The position numbers and the translations under genes were made by a program. The notes under the pieces were generated by a model that was not told the DNA's origin, searched no databases, and saw only the letters and a program-made list of their open reading frames with translations. Of a DNA stretch of 64,000 nucleotides, positions 1 to 12,584 are shown piece by piece (positions within the stretch are counted from its first letter, which is position 1; the number at the start of each line of letters is the position of its first letter). This DNA comes from Tomocerus qinae. Lineage: Eukaryota; Arthropoda; Collembola; Entomobryomorpha; Tomoceridae. Location: contig CM034548.1 of NCBI GenBank assembly GCA_020055645.1, positions 18,724,001 to 18,788,000 on the forward strand, given 5' to 3'.

Positions 1-3000
1 TCTACTCCTAATGAGATTAAAAAGAATTTACATTAATTACAGTAATTATTGAGACTGAATGTAAATGAAAAAGGTGATGTAGCAATAAATCAAAATGATC
101 GGACCACGCAACCCCATAAAATCTTTTCAAACCCTCTTTGATCCATAAATATGCAGCTATCCTTACTTTTCAATACTTCACAGAATTAAACCGCTACATT
201 ATGTTAATTAGTTTTACCCGTTCTCAAAATTCAAATTATCCATAATTCATACTCTGGGCTGAAATTCTACTTTTTTTTATTGAAATTCTAAGTGGAGCAG
301 CTCATTTTAAGTAAAAGTACTCGAGAAGATAGGATTTGCATAATTTCATACTAGTAAATGTTTGCAATTAAGCCACCCAGTTTATAGTGAAAAAATGTGT
401 TGGATAAGGCACCATCGACCGACAAAAGATGAGAGGCCTTGTGGGATACTGCAGAAAGGTTTTTCTTGGGAAAATAAATCGCTTTGCGTATGGATAGCAT
501 ACTCCAACAAAATCCACCTTACCTCATGCCATATTGCATTGTCTTAGTTAGCTGACAATTTGATACACCTTAACTTAAGCATACCACACGCACACATACA
601 TCATGCACGTTTACTATTACAAGAAATACCACACTGCACTTTGAAACAATAATTATTGTAATTAGTCTGATTACATAGGCATAGTAACGGTGCTTATGCA
701 AGCTGTTTAGTTTTGACTTTGAAAACTCTCCTCTGCAAGCTATAAGTAACTTAATTAAAATAATTTTTAACAATTCTTAATATAGAATACAATGGATAAT
801 GGAAATTAGTATCCTGGATGAAAACGTATAGTTGAATTATTCATAGTTTAATTAAAATGGTACCCTAAAACCTACAAGACCTAGATTGTAGTATATCGCA
901 TGATATTATGAAATGTAATGTGCATACCTGTATGCAGGTACTTTTATTGTCGATGATGAATGAATCATTAATTACTGACTACTGACTACTGTTACAGTAA
1001 TGCCAAAGATTTCTACACATCAGAGAATAATCTTTTGAAATTTAGTGCAGTATTTATGGAATAATTATTCAAATATTTTTATTATTTAAAATGCAACACA
1101 TTAATAATTATAATATTGATAAATTGTATAATTGGGTAAATGGAATATAACGAATATTGATTTTAAAAATGTTTTAAGGAACTACATATTAATAGTGGAA
1201 GTTGTACCTTGTGTCATTCATTTTCATAGTACTATAAGCAAATCTGAGGCAAAATCCAGCTTTCAGTAAAATAGCAGGTGTATATTTATTTAGTTCACGC
1301 TACAGTCTCATTGTCACTTTCCTCTAACTTGACTCTATTGGATGTTTGTCTGAGTTTGTCGTTGATAATCTATATGGAGTACATAATCTGCATAAAGTAG
1401 TAGACATAAAAGTAACATTCTAAGCAGTTGTGGTCACACTCACACTCACAGATATTGTACTCCTTGCAATAAGAAATAATTTATCTACCCTCTGTACCTG
1501 TAAATTGTGTAATTGTCTGATATCATAATTTACATAGATGGATATCAATAAGTACCTCAGAAAGGTGGTCACTCCGTCATGGAGTAAAATAAAATCCTTT
1601 GAAAGATCTGTTCAGCGATTAATTAGTTTCTTATCATCGAAAAATTGAAATCAAGAATGGTTTTTTAATTAATTCAAATGAATTATTTTCAGGTAAATCT
1701 ACTACTTCTAGCACCTACATGAAAAGGTATACTGTAATAGTATTCTTAGAGAAGCCTCATGATTCATCATTATTTTAAAGTTGCATAACATGTTCTTAAA
1801 ACAGATTTATAAATAAGATATATGTTTAAATTTAACATGTGTCTACGCAATTATGTGTAGCTTGTTTCTATTTTGGTTGCAAATTCTGTCCCATTAAGTG
1901 TGATAATAAAAAAATGTGCGTACAATTAACAAGTATAATTAAAAGGTTATATAAACCGAGTGAAAAGTTTATTGTTGTTGATACGAAGCATTTCACATTG
2001 TTCAATATCAAACGGTTGTGTGGTGTGAGGTTGATTCTGATACGAAAATATGAAATTCATAAGCGAATGATTTCAAAAGCTGGGACGGAATTCCGCGGTG
2101 CATGTAGTGACAATGTAATACAAGGCATGACAATCTTATATACTTACCACCAAAGATGCAATGCTTATAGACTTTTGAGAATGGGACATGAAACATTGTT
2201 TTTACATTAAGCGTAGATTTAATAATGTATAACTTCACGGTGCAGGCCACATAAACCAAACCTAGTTCTTTTCCTAAACTTGACATTATTTTTATCTTTG
2301 TCACTCCCTGACAAGGAGCGTTAAATGAGTGGCCAACTTCTTATCTGCAGTATTAAGTTGAGTGTGAATATTTTGATAGATGGACTGAGATATAGTGTGA
2401 CTGGTGTCATAGTGTGACTGGTGACTCCCATATTATGTCCCACTCCACCCGTATCTCTGAAAATTCTTCCTAAACGTTTCGTATTCCAAAAATTTCCAAA
2501 TAGATCAGATATAATTTAAAACATATTATGTGACAAAATGTCATGTTTCATCAAGAAAGTTAAGCCATTAGAAATTTAATTTCTTGTAGTACATATACGG
2601 AATAGATGGTGAGATTGAGTGTCTGGTCTGTTTATGTCAACGTCAATCGCTACGGACATAAAAATGGATTTTTACATACATTATTATGATAAATGTTGAC
2701 GTTGACTTTTTTGGATGGAAATATAAATTATAGGTAGCTATAGATTAGTCGAGAGTCTGTAGGGTACAGGACAGGGAGACATTTACATATTATTGTAATT
2801 GTAAAGCAAGATGTAAAAGTAGCAACTTGCAGTAAATGACAAGCATATCAATCCAGTATCTAAAGCAAAATCACACTTCTTTATCGCACGATATGACAAG
2901 TAAAATTCAACGGCTAGAAAAATCGAGTGATGCAAACAAACATGATGAGTTTTTTTATAGAACTGCTCATTGCGCATTTGTTCACATTAGCCATATGAAT

Positions 3001-5616
3001 TGAGTGACGTGGTTGGTTGATGCATACGAGGACAAAGCAACAAACCTTTTTGTCGTTCATCAGATCAAATCATGGGTCAGCTCAGTTGACAGAACAAGAA
3101 TTAATTAAATAAGGCGAAAGTCCTGTCCCCAAACCTCTTAAAGAATTCTACTTTCGTTGGGTGCTGTAAGAAAATGTTCAGTCACCATAAACAACCTCTA
3201 TCTTTGTCGTTTTCCTATTATTACCTACTCCACATATTATGTGAACTCTACTCTTATTGAACCTATTCAGTAGGTATACATTATTATGCATCGTAGACTA
3301 CCAACTTGCAGCCAACTTATCTAACATTGCATACACTTGACAAGTGTAATCTTACGGTGATTTTTATACTGAATTAATGCAGCGACTATCTACTAGTGTA
3401 TTTCGATTTAAGGATTTTATATTATATTTGTCATACTAAACACATATTCCTAATGCACTTACCCAACTCTCAAATTGCTCTTTATTTTTCTGTTTTAGAC
3501 AGAATTATTTATTTATGTCGGAACTTTCAGTACTCCAATACACATTATTCTTGTCTTACACAATACTAACTAAGCACAGACATTTTACACACCTGTACTT
3601 TTACTACCAACTCTACATACTAAGAATCTCTACACTCTCATGCATTGCATTCCAAAGGAGCCATGTACCTTTCTTGCTAAATTCTCTGATAGAGCAGAGT
3701 CCACACAAAAATAAATTGTGTGATTTGGAGCTCAAAGTTCGCCATTTCCTATATCCAACGTCTAATTTGCAAATATCTTACTTATTCTATTCCTTATTTT
3801 TCCACTTGGCAATCCTTTTGGAATTTCTCAAAAACTCCATCTACAATATCAGAAAAAAATAACCCAATCTAACAGTGATGGGAAAAATATTGACAGACGG
3901 CTAAACTTGTTGCAATACACATTCCATACTGTATTAACCAATACATAGTAAAACCTGTAGCTGAAGGATAAAATGGAACTATTTAATAGAGGTACTATTC
4001 ACCATCTGTCATCACATGCATCAGTATGTCTCATCCCGTATCGTCACCAATGAACCATAACAAATATTATGTTTTAACATCGTACAAGCAAAAAAGAAAC
4101 AAATTATTGCATTTACATGCTACCTTTTCACATAGATATCTACACGTGGAAGTGTTAACAAGATAAAATAGACAGCTATAAGTATGTAATAATAGATTAG
4201 TTTCTTCATTAGCAATTCTTAATTTCACAAATTTGAAAATTTCTTCCGCTGGGTTAGCCTGACATATCTTAACAATAATTCTCGGCCTATTGTCATGTTA
4301 TTTTTACCTAACGCTGTCATGTCCTTATATCTGTTCATAAATATACTTACTTACACCTACCTGTAAATGCAAGTTAGAAATTTTATTTGCATTTGATAAT
4401 AGATGCACACGTAAATTTTATAATATAGGCAGCTCTAGTTACAGTCTCAATGCACAAAAGGATGATTATTATTATGTTCGTCTGTATGTTGGCAATCTTT
4501 CATACATAATTTAGCATTAATGTAATCCGGAAATTTTTTTGAAGGAAGGGATTCATTTTAGGCGCTTTTCCTTGGCAAAGATCTGCCTTAACAACATTAA
4601 TCGCTTGTTTTCTGGATAATTTTATGAGTTTTTATGTCTTGCTCTACACTGCTGAGTAAACCGTCTTCATGGGAATAATCACAAGTAAAACAAAAATTAA
4701 ATATGCCATCATTTGTTATGTATGTCTTCTCATTCTCAACCAAAAATTGTTTTGCCCAAGTTTCTACCATCCCTCAATGACACAGATATAAACAAATGCA
4801 CTGTTCTCTAATATGACTCTCTCCTTTTTTCATTTGCGGTACACTAATTCAAATTCAGCAAAAATACATCTGTAAATGGCCAAGTCAGTCGTATTTAATC
4901 TACATATAGATATTAGATACCTACCTAATGGCGATAAGAGAGAATACACATTATTATGCATCTTGACTCTGCACTCGCATTTTGAATTGCATTTCGATTT
5001 CAGACAGATGAAAATTGACGAGAGCTTTTGTATTGAGAAGCCCCTTCACTTTTAGTGCAGACAGCAGAGTACTCCTATTTTAGGTTATTTAGTGGACGAA
5101 TGGGTAGGTCGTGTCAGGTAAACTTTTTGTTGTAGGTACTTTGTTCTCATTTTGATAACAAGCCCAATGCAAACACTCCAACAAGAAAGTTTTTGATGCT
5201 TGAAAGCTACCCCATCCTATATATCCACAATACAACCAACACAAAAATATTCGAACATTTAGCAGATGATTGATTGCTTATGTTGTCAGCTAAACTTGCA
5301 CTAACTTCAATTTATTATTTTATCCATATCCAATATAAATCATCAAATATATCTTATTGTTGGGATCCCATGTCTCCTGATTGTAATGTACAATGCTAAT
5401 TTCATAAATACGATTACTAGATCATCAAATTAGGGACGCAAAAAAGGAAGCTTTTAAGTATACATTTACAGTATAATTGATTTAAAGTCAACTATACTAT
5501 TATTGTTTCATGCCGTTAAAAAATTATTTGATTCCCGGGGGTGAGTATTTGAGAGGGTATTCTAATAACCACTGTCTGAGATAAAACAATTATACCTACC
5601 TGTCTATGTATGTCCA
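1..5616. other. Gene-poor AT-rich DNA
   Basis: I find no exon that I can support here. Short open frames exist, the longest 123 codons at 1839-2210, but they match no family I know, overlap open frames on the other strand and fit chance expectation. A short tandem duplication of a unit reading ATAGTGTGACTGGTG lies near 2391-2425. The 11-mer ACATTATTATG occurs near 2678, 3278 and 4948. Confidence 0.6.
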
Positions 5617-5890
5617 GTGTTTGATGACCAGCCGGCTGGTTGGTTAAAATGGCTGGTTAAAATGGCCGGCCAGCAGGTTGAAATTCTTTGTTAACCAGTG
5701 GATAAAACAGTCAAAATGGCTGAAATGGCCAAAAACAGTCTAATGGGGCTATGCGAACTGAGGAAATCATCCTTGATTTGGCGGGAAATTTAAAAAACCA
5801 TGATTTTTGGCCATTTTGGCCACTAGCCATTTCAGCCACTTTAGCCGGCTGGCTGGTCAAAATAATTTTTTGCCGGCTAAAATGGAACAC
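5617..5890. repeat. Inverted-repeat cluster rich in GGCTGG/AAATGGC words
   Basis: The left end reads TTTGATGACCAGCCGGCTGG. The right side carries AGCCGGCTGGCTGGTCAAAA, roughly its reverse complement. An inner pair, AAAATGGCTGAAATGGCC near 5713 against GGCCATTTTGGCC...GCCATTTCAGCC near 5809-5838, is also inverted. The word AAATGGC recurs on both strands. It resembles a degenerate MITE or foldback relic. No clear target-site duplication was found, so the class and exact ends are unresolved. Confidence 0.5.
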
Positions 5891-6085
5891 AAATGGCAGA
5901 GAGATATTGCATAAAACAATAAACTATATTCTAGGATAAGAATGTTTCGAAATTAAACTACATATTGACCCACAAAGAGGGCCTAGTTTCTGTGATATAA
6001 TCGTATAAACTTGAAAAAATTCACCAACCTATTTATAAATTCGCCTGCTTAAGAAACCTGCATATGTTAGGTAACGCAATTAACC

Positions 6086-6277
6086 CAAGCACGAATGCAG
6101 AACTGAGTTTCGGAGGGGGCTAGATTTCCAATAGGTATTGAAAATTTTTAGCATTTTTTGAAGTAAATGAGTCAAAGAGAAATTTTTTGCCATTTTGAAA
6201 AAAAAATTCCTTTTCCTTGGATTTCGGGGAGGGGGGGGGGCTTCAGCCCGTAAAGCCCATCCCTAAATACGTCCTTG
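6086..6277. mobile_element. hAT-like MITE, diverged copy
   Basis: This is a 192-bp element flanked by the 8-bp direct repeat AATTAACC (6078-6085 and 6278-6285). Its left end CAAGCACGAATGCAG pairs with the reverse complement of its right end, CAAGGACGTATTTAG. The interior shares an A/T-rich TTTTTTGCCATTTT stretch and a long G tract with the element at 25067-25251. An 8-bp duplication and CA-starting termini fit the hAT superfamily. There is no room for a transposase, so it is non-autonomous. Confidence 0.72.
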
Positions 6278-7860
6278 AATTAACCCACTCCCTCAATGAG
6301 TAACGCAAGTGTTGACTGCAACACTTTTGGGTACCTCCTCCTCCCATCTACTGCACACGTAATATATTCAAATTCCTTAAAACCAAAAATGCGCAAGCCC
6401 ACTTCCTCTAAACCGCCGAAACGAGTCGTCTCAATATGACACCACAACAATCTTTACTACCACATAAACGTAAAGTGGGGCATGCGCATGAAATTCTGCT
6501 GAACGTAGTATGTACCACCATATAATTTTGTAAATATGTCCGTGCCGTTTTGTAATGACTATAGACTACTAGTACTGATTTTGCTTTACATTTCAACACG
6601 CTTCTTAGGCATCAAAAATTGGTCTACTAAGTAGTGAACGGTTAGTTGATTAATCATCTATCTAATAAAAACTTAAGGAAGAAGTTTTCATTTGGGTGAT
6701 GTCCCTAAAATGAGCAATGCGCAAGTCCGTATATATATACTATGCTTCTTCTAACATCAGGTTTCAAAATACAACTTCTGTGTTAAGATCTGGTGTGTGA
6801 TTATTTCAAAACTAACAACATCTTTGATTTTGATTGTGCTTTGTGTTTGTAGTATATATGCATGTTTTGTATTGCTTTTCGGGTATTGATTGTTTGTTCA
6901 TCTATGACTGAAGGTAAGTATCTTTCCTAACTTAAAAATTGTCGACTTGGATTGTTTTGCGAAACTTGCGAAACTTAATTTAAGCAACAGGACTAATGCT
7001 GCTCAGAAGCAGTTTCTCTTGAAAATTTTGAAAATCAACTTGGTAAGTATATTTGGGTAAATATGGGATACCTTTAGTTTCAATATGAATCAATTACTAC
7101 TAGAGGGGGCGGAGATTGCCCCAGACGGGGGGTTACGAGCCCCCAAAACATTTGACTGGCTCAAAATGGTTTGAAATAACATTTTTACATACCCTTCGAT
7201 AGACTCAATGGATTTCAGCATTTTGAAAATTTATAGCGCTATTTTAAAATTCAGGACATTGTGCTATGCCATAAGCATAGTAGTTTACTAAGGCAAATAG
7301 CAATGATTTTTTGGGATTGTTGTTATTATATGGGATGGGTTGCCTATTGAATTTCTCTTGAGTGCTAGGTTCGTCCATTTGCTGGGTTCACTAGTACGTA
7401 AATAAGAAGAGAGTGAACGGTCTATTTATGAAATTCTTATGCGCAGCCGCTAGAAATTTATTTATTTCAACATTTTTCTAGCACACTGTACTAGGTCTGC
7501 AGCTAGTCTCTACAGGGTCATCACTTATCCCCCGACCACAGCTCAACACAGACTAGATATCAAGAAGGCCTATATGCCACCTTGTAGAAAGTCTTTTTGT
7601 AAATTTAAGCGACCCTAACACAATGCAAATTGGTTAAGAAAAACCGGGTAAAAATGTTTTTGAAAATAAAAAGTTGAAAATTCATCGACCGCCTGATGGA
7701 CACTACGGCGGACCGAAACTCGGCTGTTGAGTCTATCTTTTTAATGTTTCAACTTGCAGCGTTAATAGGAAATTTCAAATTTAAGTCAAATCCGCTCTTT
7801 CTGGCACGAATGCACGTCCGTGCCAGTAAGCCTTAGTGTACAGTACACAGCGGGTAGGTA
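6278..7860. other. Non-coding upstream DNA with a candidate small first exon
   Basis: No long coding exon is visible. At 6904-6913 the short stretch ATGACTGAAG is followed by a consensus donor, GTAAGT. Its phase matches the acceptor at 9133-9134 upstream of the TMX2-like gene, so it could be an alternative first coding exon (see that gene). A TATA-rich stretch lies near 6729-6742. A GC-rich patch near 7100-7145 looks like an old repeat but shows no termini. Confidence 0.4.
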
Positions 7861-8450
7861 GTCGAAAATCCAATACCTAGTTGCAAAACGTCGCTCTCGG
7901 TCCTGTAAAATTGAAGCAGCCTGGCTTGGCAAATTCAATTTTCAATCAAAGACAAGTGATTTTTGAATGCGCAGTTGAGTTGAGGATATATTGAAGTTCG
8001 TGAAGGTAAGTTTTATTTATGTACTTTCAACTTTTGACTTTTAATTGTAATGTTGAATGTTATTTTAAATAGTCGAAAACCCAACATCTAGTTGCAAAAC
8101 GCCGCTCTCGGTCCTGTAAAATTGAAGCAGCCTGGCTTGGCAAATTCAATTTTCAATCAAAGACAAGTGATTTTTGAATGCGCAGTTGAGTTGAAGATAT
8201 ATTGAAGTTCGTGAAGGTAAGTTTTATTTATGTACTTTCAACTTTTGACTTTTAATTGTAATGTTGAATGTTATTTTAAATAGTCGAAAACCCAACATCT
8301 AGTTGCAAAACGCCGCTCTCGGTCCTGTAAAATTGAAGCAGCCTGGCTTGGCAAATTCAATTTTCAATCAAAGACAAGTGATTTTTGAATGCGCAGTTGA
8401 GTTGAATATAAATTGAAGTTCGTTATTTTAGAATTGAATGTCATTTTAAA
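7861..8450. repeat. 211-bp tandem repeat, about 2.8 copies, carrying splice donors
   Basis: Three units start at 7861, 8072 and 8283, each beginning GTCGAAAA, so the period is exactly 211 bp. The copies are almost identical through the GCTCTCGGTCCTG, TTGAAGCAGCCTGG and GCGCAGTTGAG words. Units 1 and 2 contain GTGAAG|GTAAGT, a consensus 5' splice site, near 8007 and 8218. Unit 3 loses that segment and decays after about 8425. The array lies about 0.7 kb before the acceptor of the TMX2-like gene, so it may be a multiplied promoter or first exon. Confidence 0.85.
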
Positions 8451-9175
8451 TATATTCATATCGTACTATCAATATCAACTATTGACTATTTCATGTTTAC
8501 GACTACGACTTAAGACTCCGTAGATCGTGCAAAATGTTACATAACCATTTTTTAATCATAAAACCTGAATTTTCAATGTGTACCACCATTCCACTAATTC
8601 CATCCATTTTCCTTAGCTTTCTATTTTCATTATTATTATTTGTCATTTATATTATTGAAATATTAGTTATTTCATGTATGTATCGTACACCGTATTAGCG
8701 GAAAATCTCATATGTTTTTGACATCAGTCAGTAATAAATTAAAATTGTTGCTCTAAAATAGTGAATAGTGACTGAAGGTTTACGTTACATTTTTACTCAA
8801 AACATATGATATCGTAATTTCAAATATCATTGGTCATGACTGAAATCCTAATTTTGAATGTACTGCTTAGTAAACAATATTTTTTCCCGAAAATCTGATA
8901 ACTTTGAATTTTGAAAATTTTTAAATTTAATTGAAAACTACTAACTAATCAAACCTACCAAATAACAATGACATTCAGAAAATTAATTCATAATTACTAT
9001 TGGGCATTTTAATTAAAAGTATCTTAGCCATTTTCTTCTAGGGAAACTAATTGTGAATGGTGTATGATGACATGGGATGTAATTTTGAATTGCAATAACA
9101 GAATCTCTATTAATTGTGATTTGAATATTTTCAGTTCCTAATAATCTTCAATACGTTCGTCAACAAATTATCAAT

Positions 9176-10213
9176 ATGGGCATGTTCAGAGATGTCAAAA
9201 CCTTACGTCACCCGTACTACATCGTTAACCTCATGCTCAGTGCCTCATTTCTCCTATGTAAGCTCGTACCGCAACTATGCAGCTTGGTTTTTGCAGGGGA
9301 CTGCGAAATAGATATGCGCCAGACTGAGATACTGTTCATGCTGATAGTGGTTGTGATGTTTCGAGCTAGAAAAACCGGGCCGGTTACTCTTGTGTCATTT
9401 GTCAGGAACTCATTTATATATTGCAAAACGGCTAATACCTTCCTATGGCTCTACGCCTACCATCCCTATGGCCTGTTCTTTTTGTTCCTAATTCTGTGTA
9501 AGTTGTATTGATTTTGATTGATGACCCCTTAAAAATGAATGCTTTTATAAACCACATAATAATTCGTATTAGCATGATGGTTGATGTTTTACTAATTGAT
9601 ATTTATATTTTGTATTTTTCAGTGCAATTTGTCCTTGTACCACAGCCCACATACTATGGGCCGCAAGCTGTCACTTATTTCAGAGACATAAAAAGTTTCA
9701 ACGAGGAAACCAACAAGAAAAATATCACTTGGATTGTCGAATTTTATTCTGAATATGTTCCTTCCCGGGTGAAATTTTCCTCTGTAATTTTTGCTGAACT
9801 CTCTGCCAAGTAAGCATGTTTGTTTTTGTGTAAATTATTATTATTACGTTTTTCAATGTTTTTGAAATATTTTAACTTTTCTCTGTCATGATTTCAGGTA
9901 TTCATTAGAGAATTTGAAATTTGGTACAATTGATCTTAGCAAGATTCCCGAACTTGCCACAAAATACTATGTCACCAAGATGTCTTTCTCTACACAATTG
10001 CCAAACGTTTTGCTTTTTGAGAATGGGAAACTCAAATACAGTTGGGGTAAACCCAAACAGATTCCTGGAAAAGAGGAAACGATAACATTTATGTTTTCAC
10101 AAAAGATGGTCATCGACGCTTTCAATCTCAACAATTTGTACGCCGATCGAAAGAAGGAATTGGAGGCAAGATCGAAAATTGCAAAATCGTCTGGCCATGC
10201 TAAGTCGGATTGA
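9176..10213 (+). CDS. TMX2: Thioredoxin-related transmembrane protein 2 (TMX2-like)
   Basis: Coding exons are 9176-9497, 9623-9809 and 9898-10213, giving 274 residues with matching phases 1 and 2 (human about 296). TMX2 is an ER membrane protein of the PDI family that acts at ER-mitochondria contacts. Hydrophobic segments lie near residues 15-39, 52-62 and 97-113, and a thioredoxin-like domain follows from about 140 (TWIVEF at 143-148). FNLNNLY near the C-terminus matches FNLNELY of the family. The usual SNDC active-site region reads YVPSRV (152-157) with no cysteine, and the tail lacks the dilysine ER signal. An acceptor at 9133-9134 opens this exon in frame before the ATG, so the true start may lie upstream. 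The 10-nt piece at 6904-6913 joins in phase and would add 17 residues. Confidence 0.9.
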
Positions 10214-10498
10214 TTCTCATTTTGCTTTCATTTAATATTTGCCATCAAAAAATAATGCTAGTTACCCTAGTGAGTGAGTCCCTTTACATCAAATTAATCA
10301 CGTACCTTCATATGTTTTAATTATCAATTCAAAGTATTGCTTCATGATGGTATATATACCTATAATGTAGTTTGTTTGCTAATGTAAATATGATCACTTC
10401 CAGTCCAAATACTTTGTATGAAAATGTGCTGTAAAATGTAAGTATGTAGCCAAAGTAGGAAATACGTACATGTAATACAATATGTACTACCTATTAAT

Positions 10499-11072
10499 GG
10501 GCCTACCCCTTTTTGTCAACACCTTTTTGTCAACACCATTTTGTCAACAAATTATTTTTAGAAATCACTTTTTGTCAACACATAGCAAGCTTTTTATTAA
10601 CACATGCACATGTAAGTTATATGTATAATAATATGCATGTGTATGCAAAACATGATTTATAATTATTATTTGTCCACGAATGGATAATTGTGAAGCAAAC
10701 CTAAGCAAACAAAAAAGATCCTCAGGCTATTCTAAAACTTAAAAAAATGTTCGAAAGTTAGCAAAAATGACTCTGAGTGGATTTATATCATTGCTAACAA
10801 ACTATAAAATCGTAGAATATTCGGGATACTTTTCTTAGTACTGATTATTTGGTTTATTTAATTGTTTGATTTAATCTAGTACAAGTACTAACAGCCATTA
10901 CTTATTTTTACCATTAAAGTCAGAATTAATTTTTAAGGTATAGCATCAATTACAGTTGTGTTGACAAAAAAGATAACTGCTGTTGACAAAAAATAAAATG
11001 GTGTTGACAAAAGGTGTTTTCGGTTTTTTTGCCCTGTTGACATTTTAGTGTTGACAAATTGGGGGTAGGTCC
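10499..11072. mobile_element. Non-autonomous DNA transposon with TTGTCAACA subterminal boxes
   Basis: This 574-bp element begins GGGCCTACCCC and ends with the reverse complement of GGACCTACCCC. It is flanked by the direct repeat TATTAAT at 10492-10498 and 11073-11079. The left end carries four copies of TTTTGTCAACA and the right end five in the opposite orientation. Such repeated subterminal words usually serve as transposase binding sites. There is no internal coding frame. The superfamily is unclear because a 7-bp duplication is atypical; it could be 8-9 bp with slippage. It lies 286 bp after the TMX2 stop, probably in the 3' UTR or just past it. Confidence 0.82.
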
Positions 11073-11079
11073 TATTAAT

Positions 11080-12584
11080 AATACTTAAATAGTTACATCA
11101 TTGTAGTTTTGGGTAATAATGTCATAAATAACTATAATCGACCAATATTTATTAGGAGTCAGAAAAATGTTGTTTTATCCAGTGGCCTAATATGATGATA
11201 GTTAATAGCTATAACTTGTCGTAGTGTAGTATAACCCTACAATGTTATCAATGTATTTGATCTCTACAACCTTATTGTCATGTAACTAAGTAAAATTGTA
11301 TAAATGAGCTATAATGTGTAATAAAATGTCACTTCTACTGATTATAATATATAGTGCACTATTGTTGTGCAATATATGCAATCAAACATTCACTAAGTTG
11401 TTCTTGATGCTTAAATGGAAAGGAAAATGAATATTAAGAGCAGCAAACACAGTATGATGTATAATTTCGTTTAGCATCTAATTGTTTCTTGGTGTGGGCA
11501 ACAATGATTAATAGTCTCATCATTTAACTCAACATAAGATCTATCTACAGCATAATTATCTTGACAATTTTTGGATGCATTACCACTTTGTAGCACACAT
11601 ATTATTTATTGATGCAACGATATGTATGTAATGCATCTAAGGATATCAGTTGAATGCATCCATAAAAATAAAATTAATAGCAACTAAAACAGAACTTTCG
11701 CCCAGCTCAGCTGGAAGGTGAAACCCAATTTCCACAGAATCCTTAACGATTTATAACAATTTATCTTCTGAAGCATTAATATGTAGAGTTAGTACGCATA
11801 TGCTTTGATACATTTATTAAAAATCCGGCACCACCCTTATTATTTAATCTGACTATCAAATTAATTTCAGAAAGGTTTGTTTATGTATCATAAGAACAAA
11901 GAGAGTGTACAGCGAGTATCTCTATGCAAGTGTATTATTGTCATGTTCCCATACTTACCTGAAATGCTGTCGATAGTGAATACATGTAGTTCAGTCAGAT
12001 ATGTAGATTGAACTGGTTAACTAATTTGACAACTTGTGATAGTTTCAAATAAAAGTAACAGTCTATTGGGGATACAGTTCTCTCGTCATTTTTAAATAAG
12101 ATTTTACATTTAGGTGGATATAGTTAAATTTATATGGAGTGATTGTCTCAAATTAACCAGTACATTATTATGATATACAGTATAAGAATGAAGCAGGTGC
12201 ATATAAAATATAACCTTTAAAGTGCATAGATCCACGTTAAATTTGTCTTTTACTATTGTCTGGTCATTCATATGTGAAATCTGATAAGGTTAAATCAACT
12301 GCATATAAATGGACGAGTCAACGGGTCTGGTCTACCGTCCAAGTTACGTTGACACTTGATTTTATGGTACTATGTCAAGGCAAAACCACCCGTCTCTCCT
12401 TAACAAAGATGTCAGACTATTTCTATTGTACAAAACTAAGATATTCCATATACTTAGCAAAATTATAATTCACTTTATCTACTACAAGAAATAATGCAAT
12501 AGGAGCAGAATAATTCTATGTAAAGATTATATAATGCCAACAGACTTTAAAATTCTGCCAGTAATGCTTATGATAATAAAGGTC
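11080..12584. other. Intergenic DNA with a possible polyadenylation signal
   Basis: No coding exon is recognised. AATAAA at 11320-11325 is a possible distal polyadenylation signal for the upstream TMX2-like gene, 1.1 kb after its stop, but nothing confirms its use. The copy of TACATTATTATG at 12161-12172 is the fourth in the window. Confidence 0.4.

Noticed and set aside
1839-2210. 123-codon open frame, Cys-rich, plus strand
   Set aside because: No recognisable family, a 98-codon frame overlaps on the other strand, and one frame of this length is expected by chance in 64 kb of such composition.
6904-6913. ATGACTGAAG as the definite first exon of the TMX2-like gene
   Set aside because: The phase fits and the donor is strong, but a 10-nt coding piece followed by a 2.2-kb intron is too little evidence, and donors in the 211-bp repeats compete. 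Mentioned as an alternative only.
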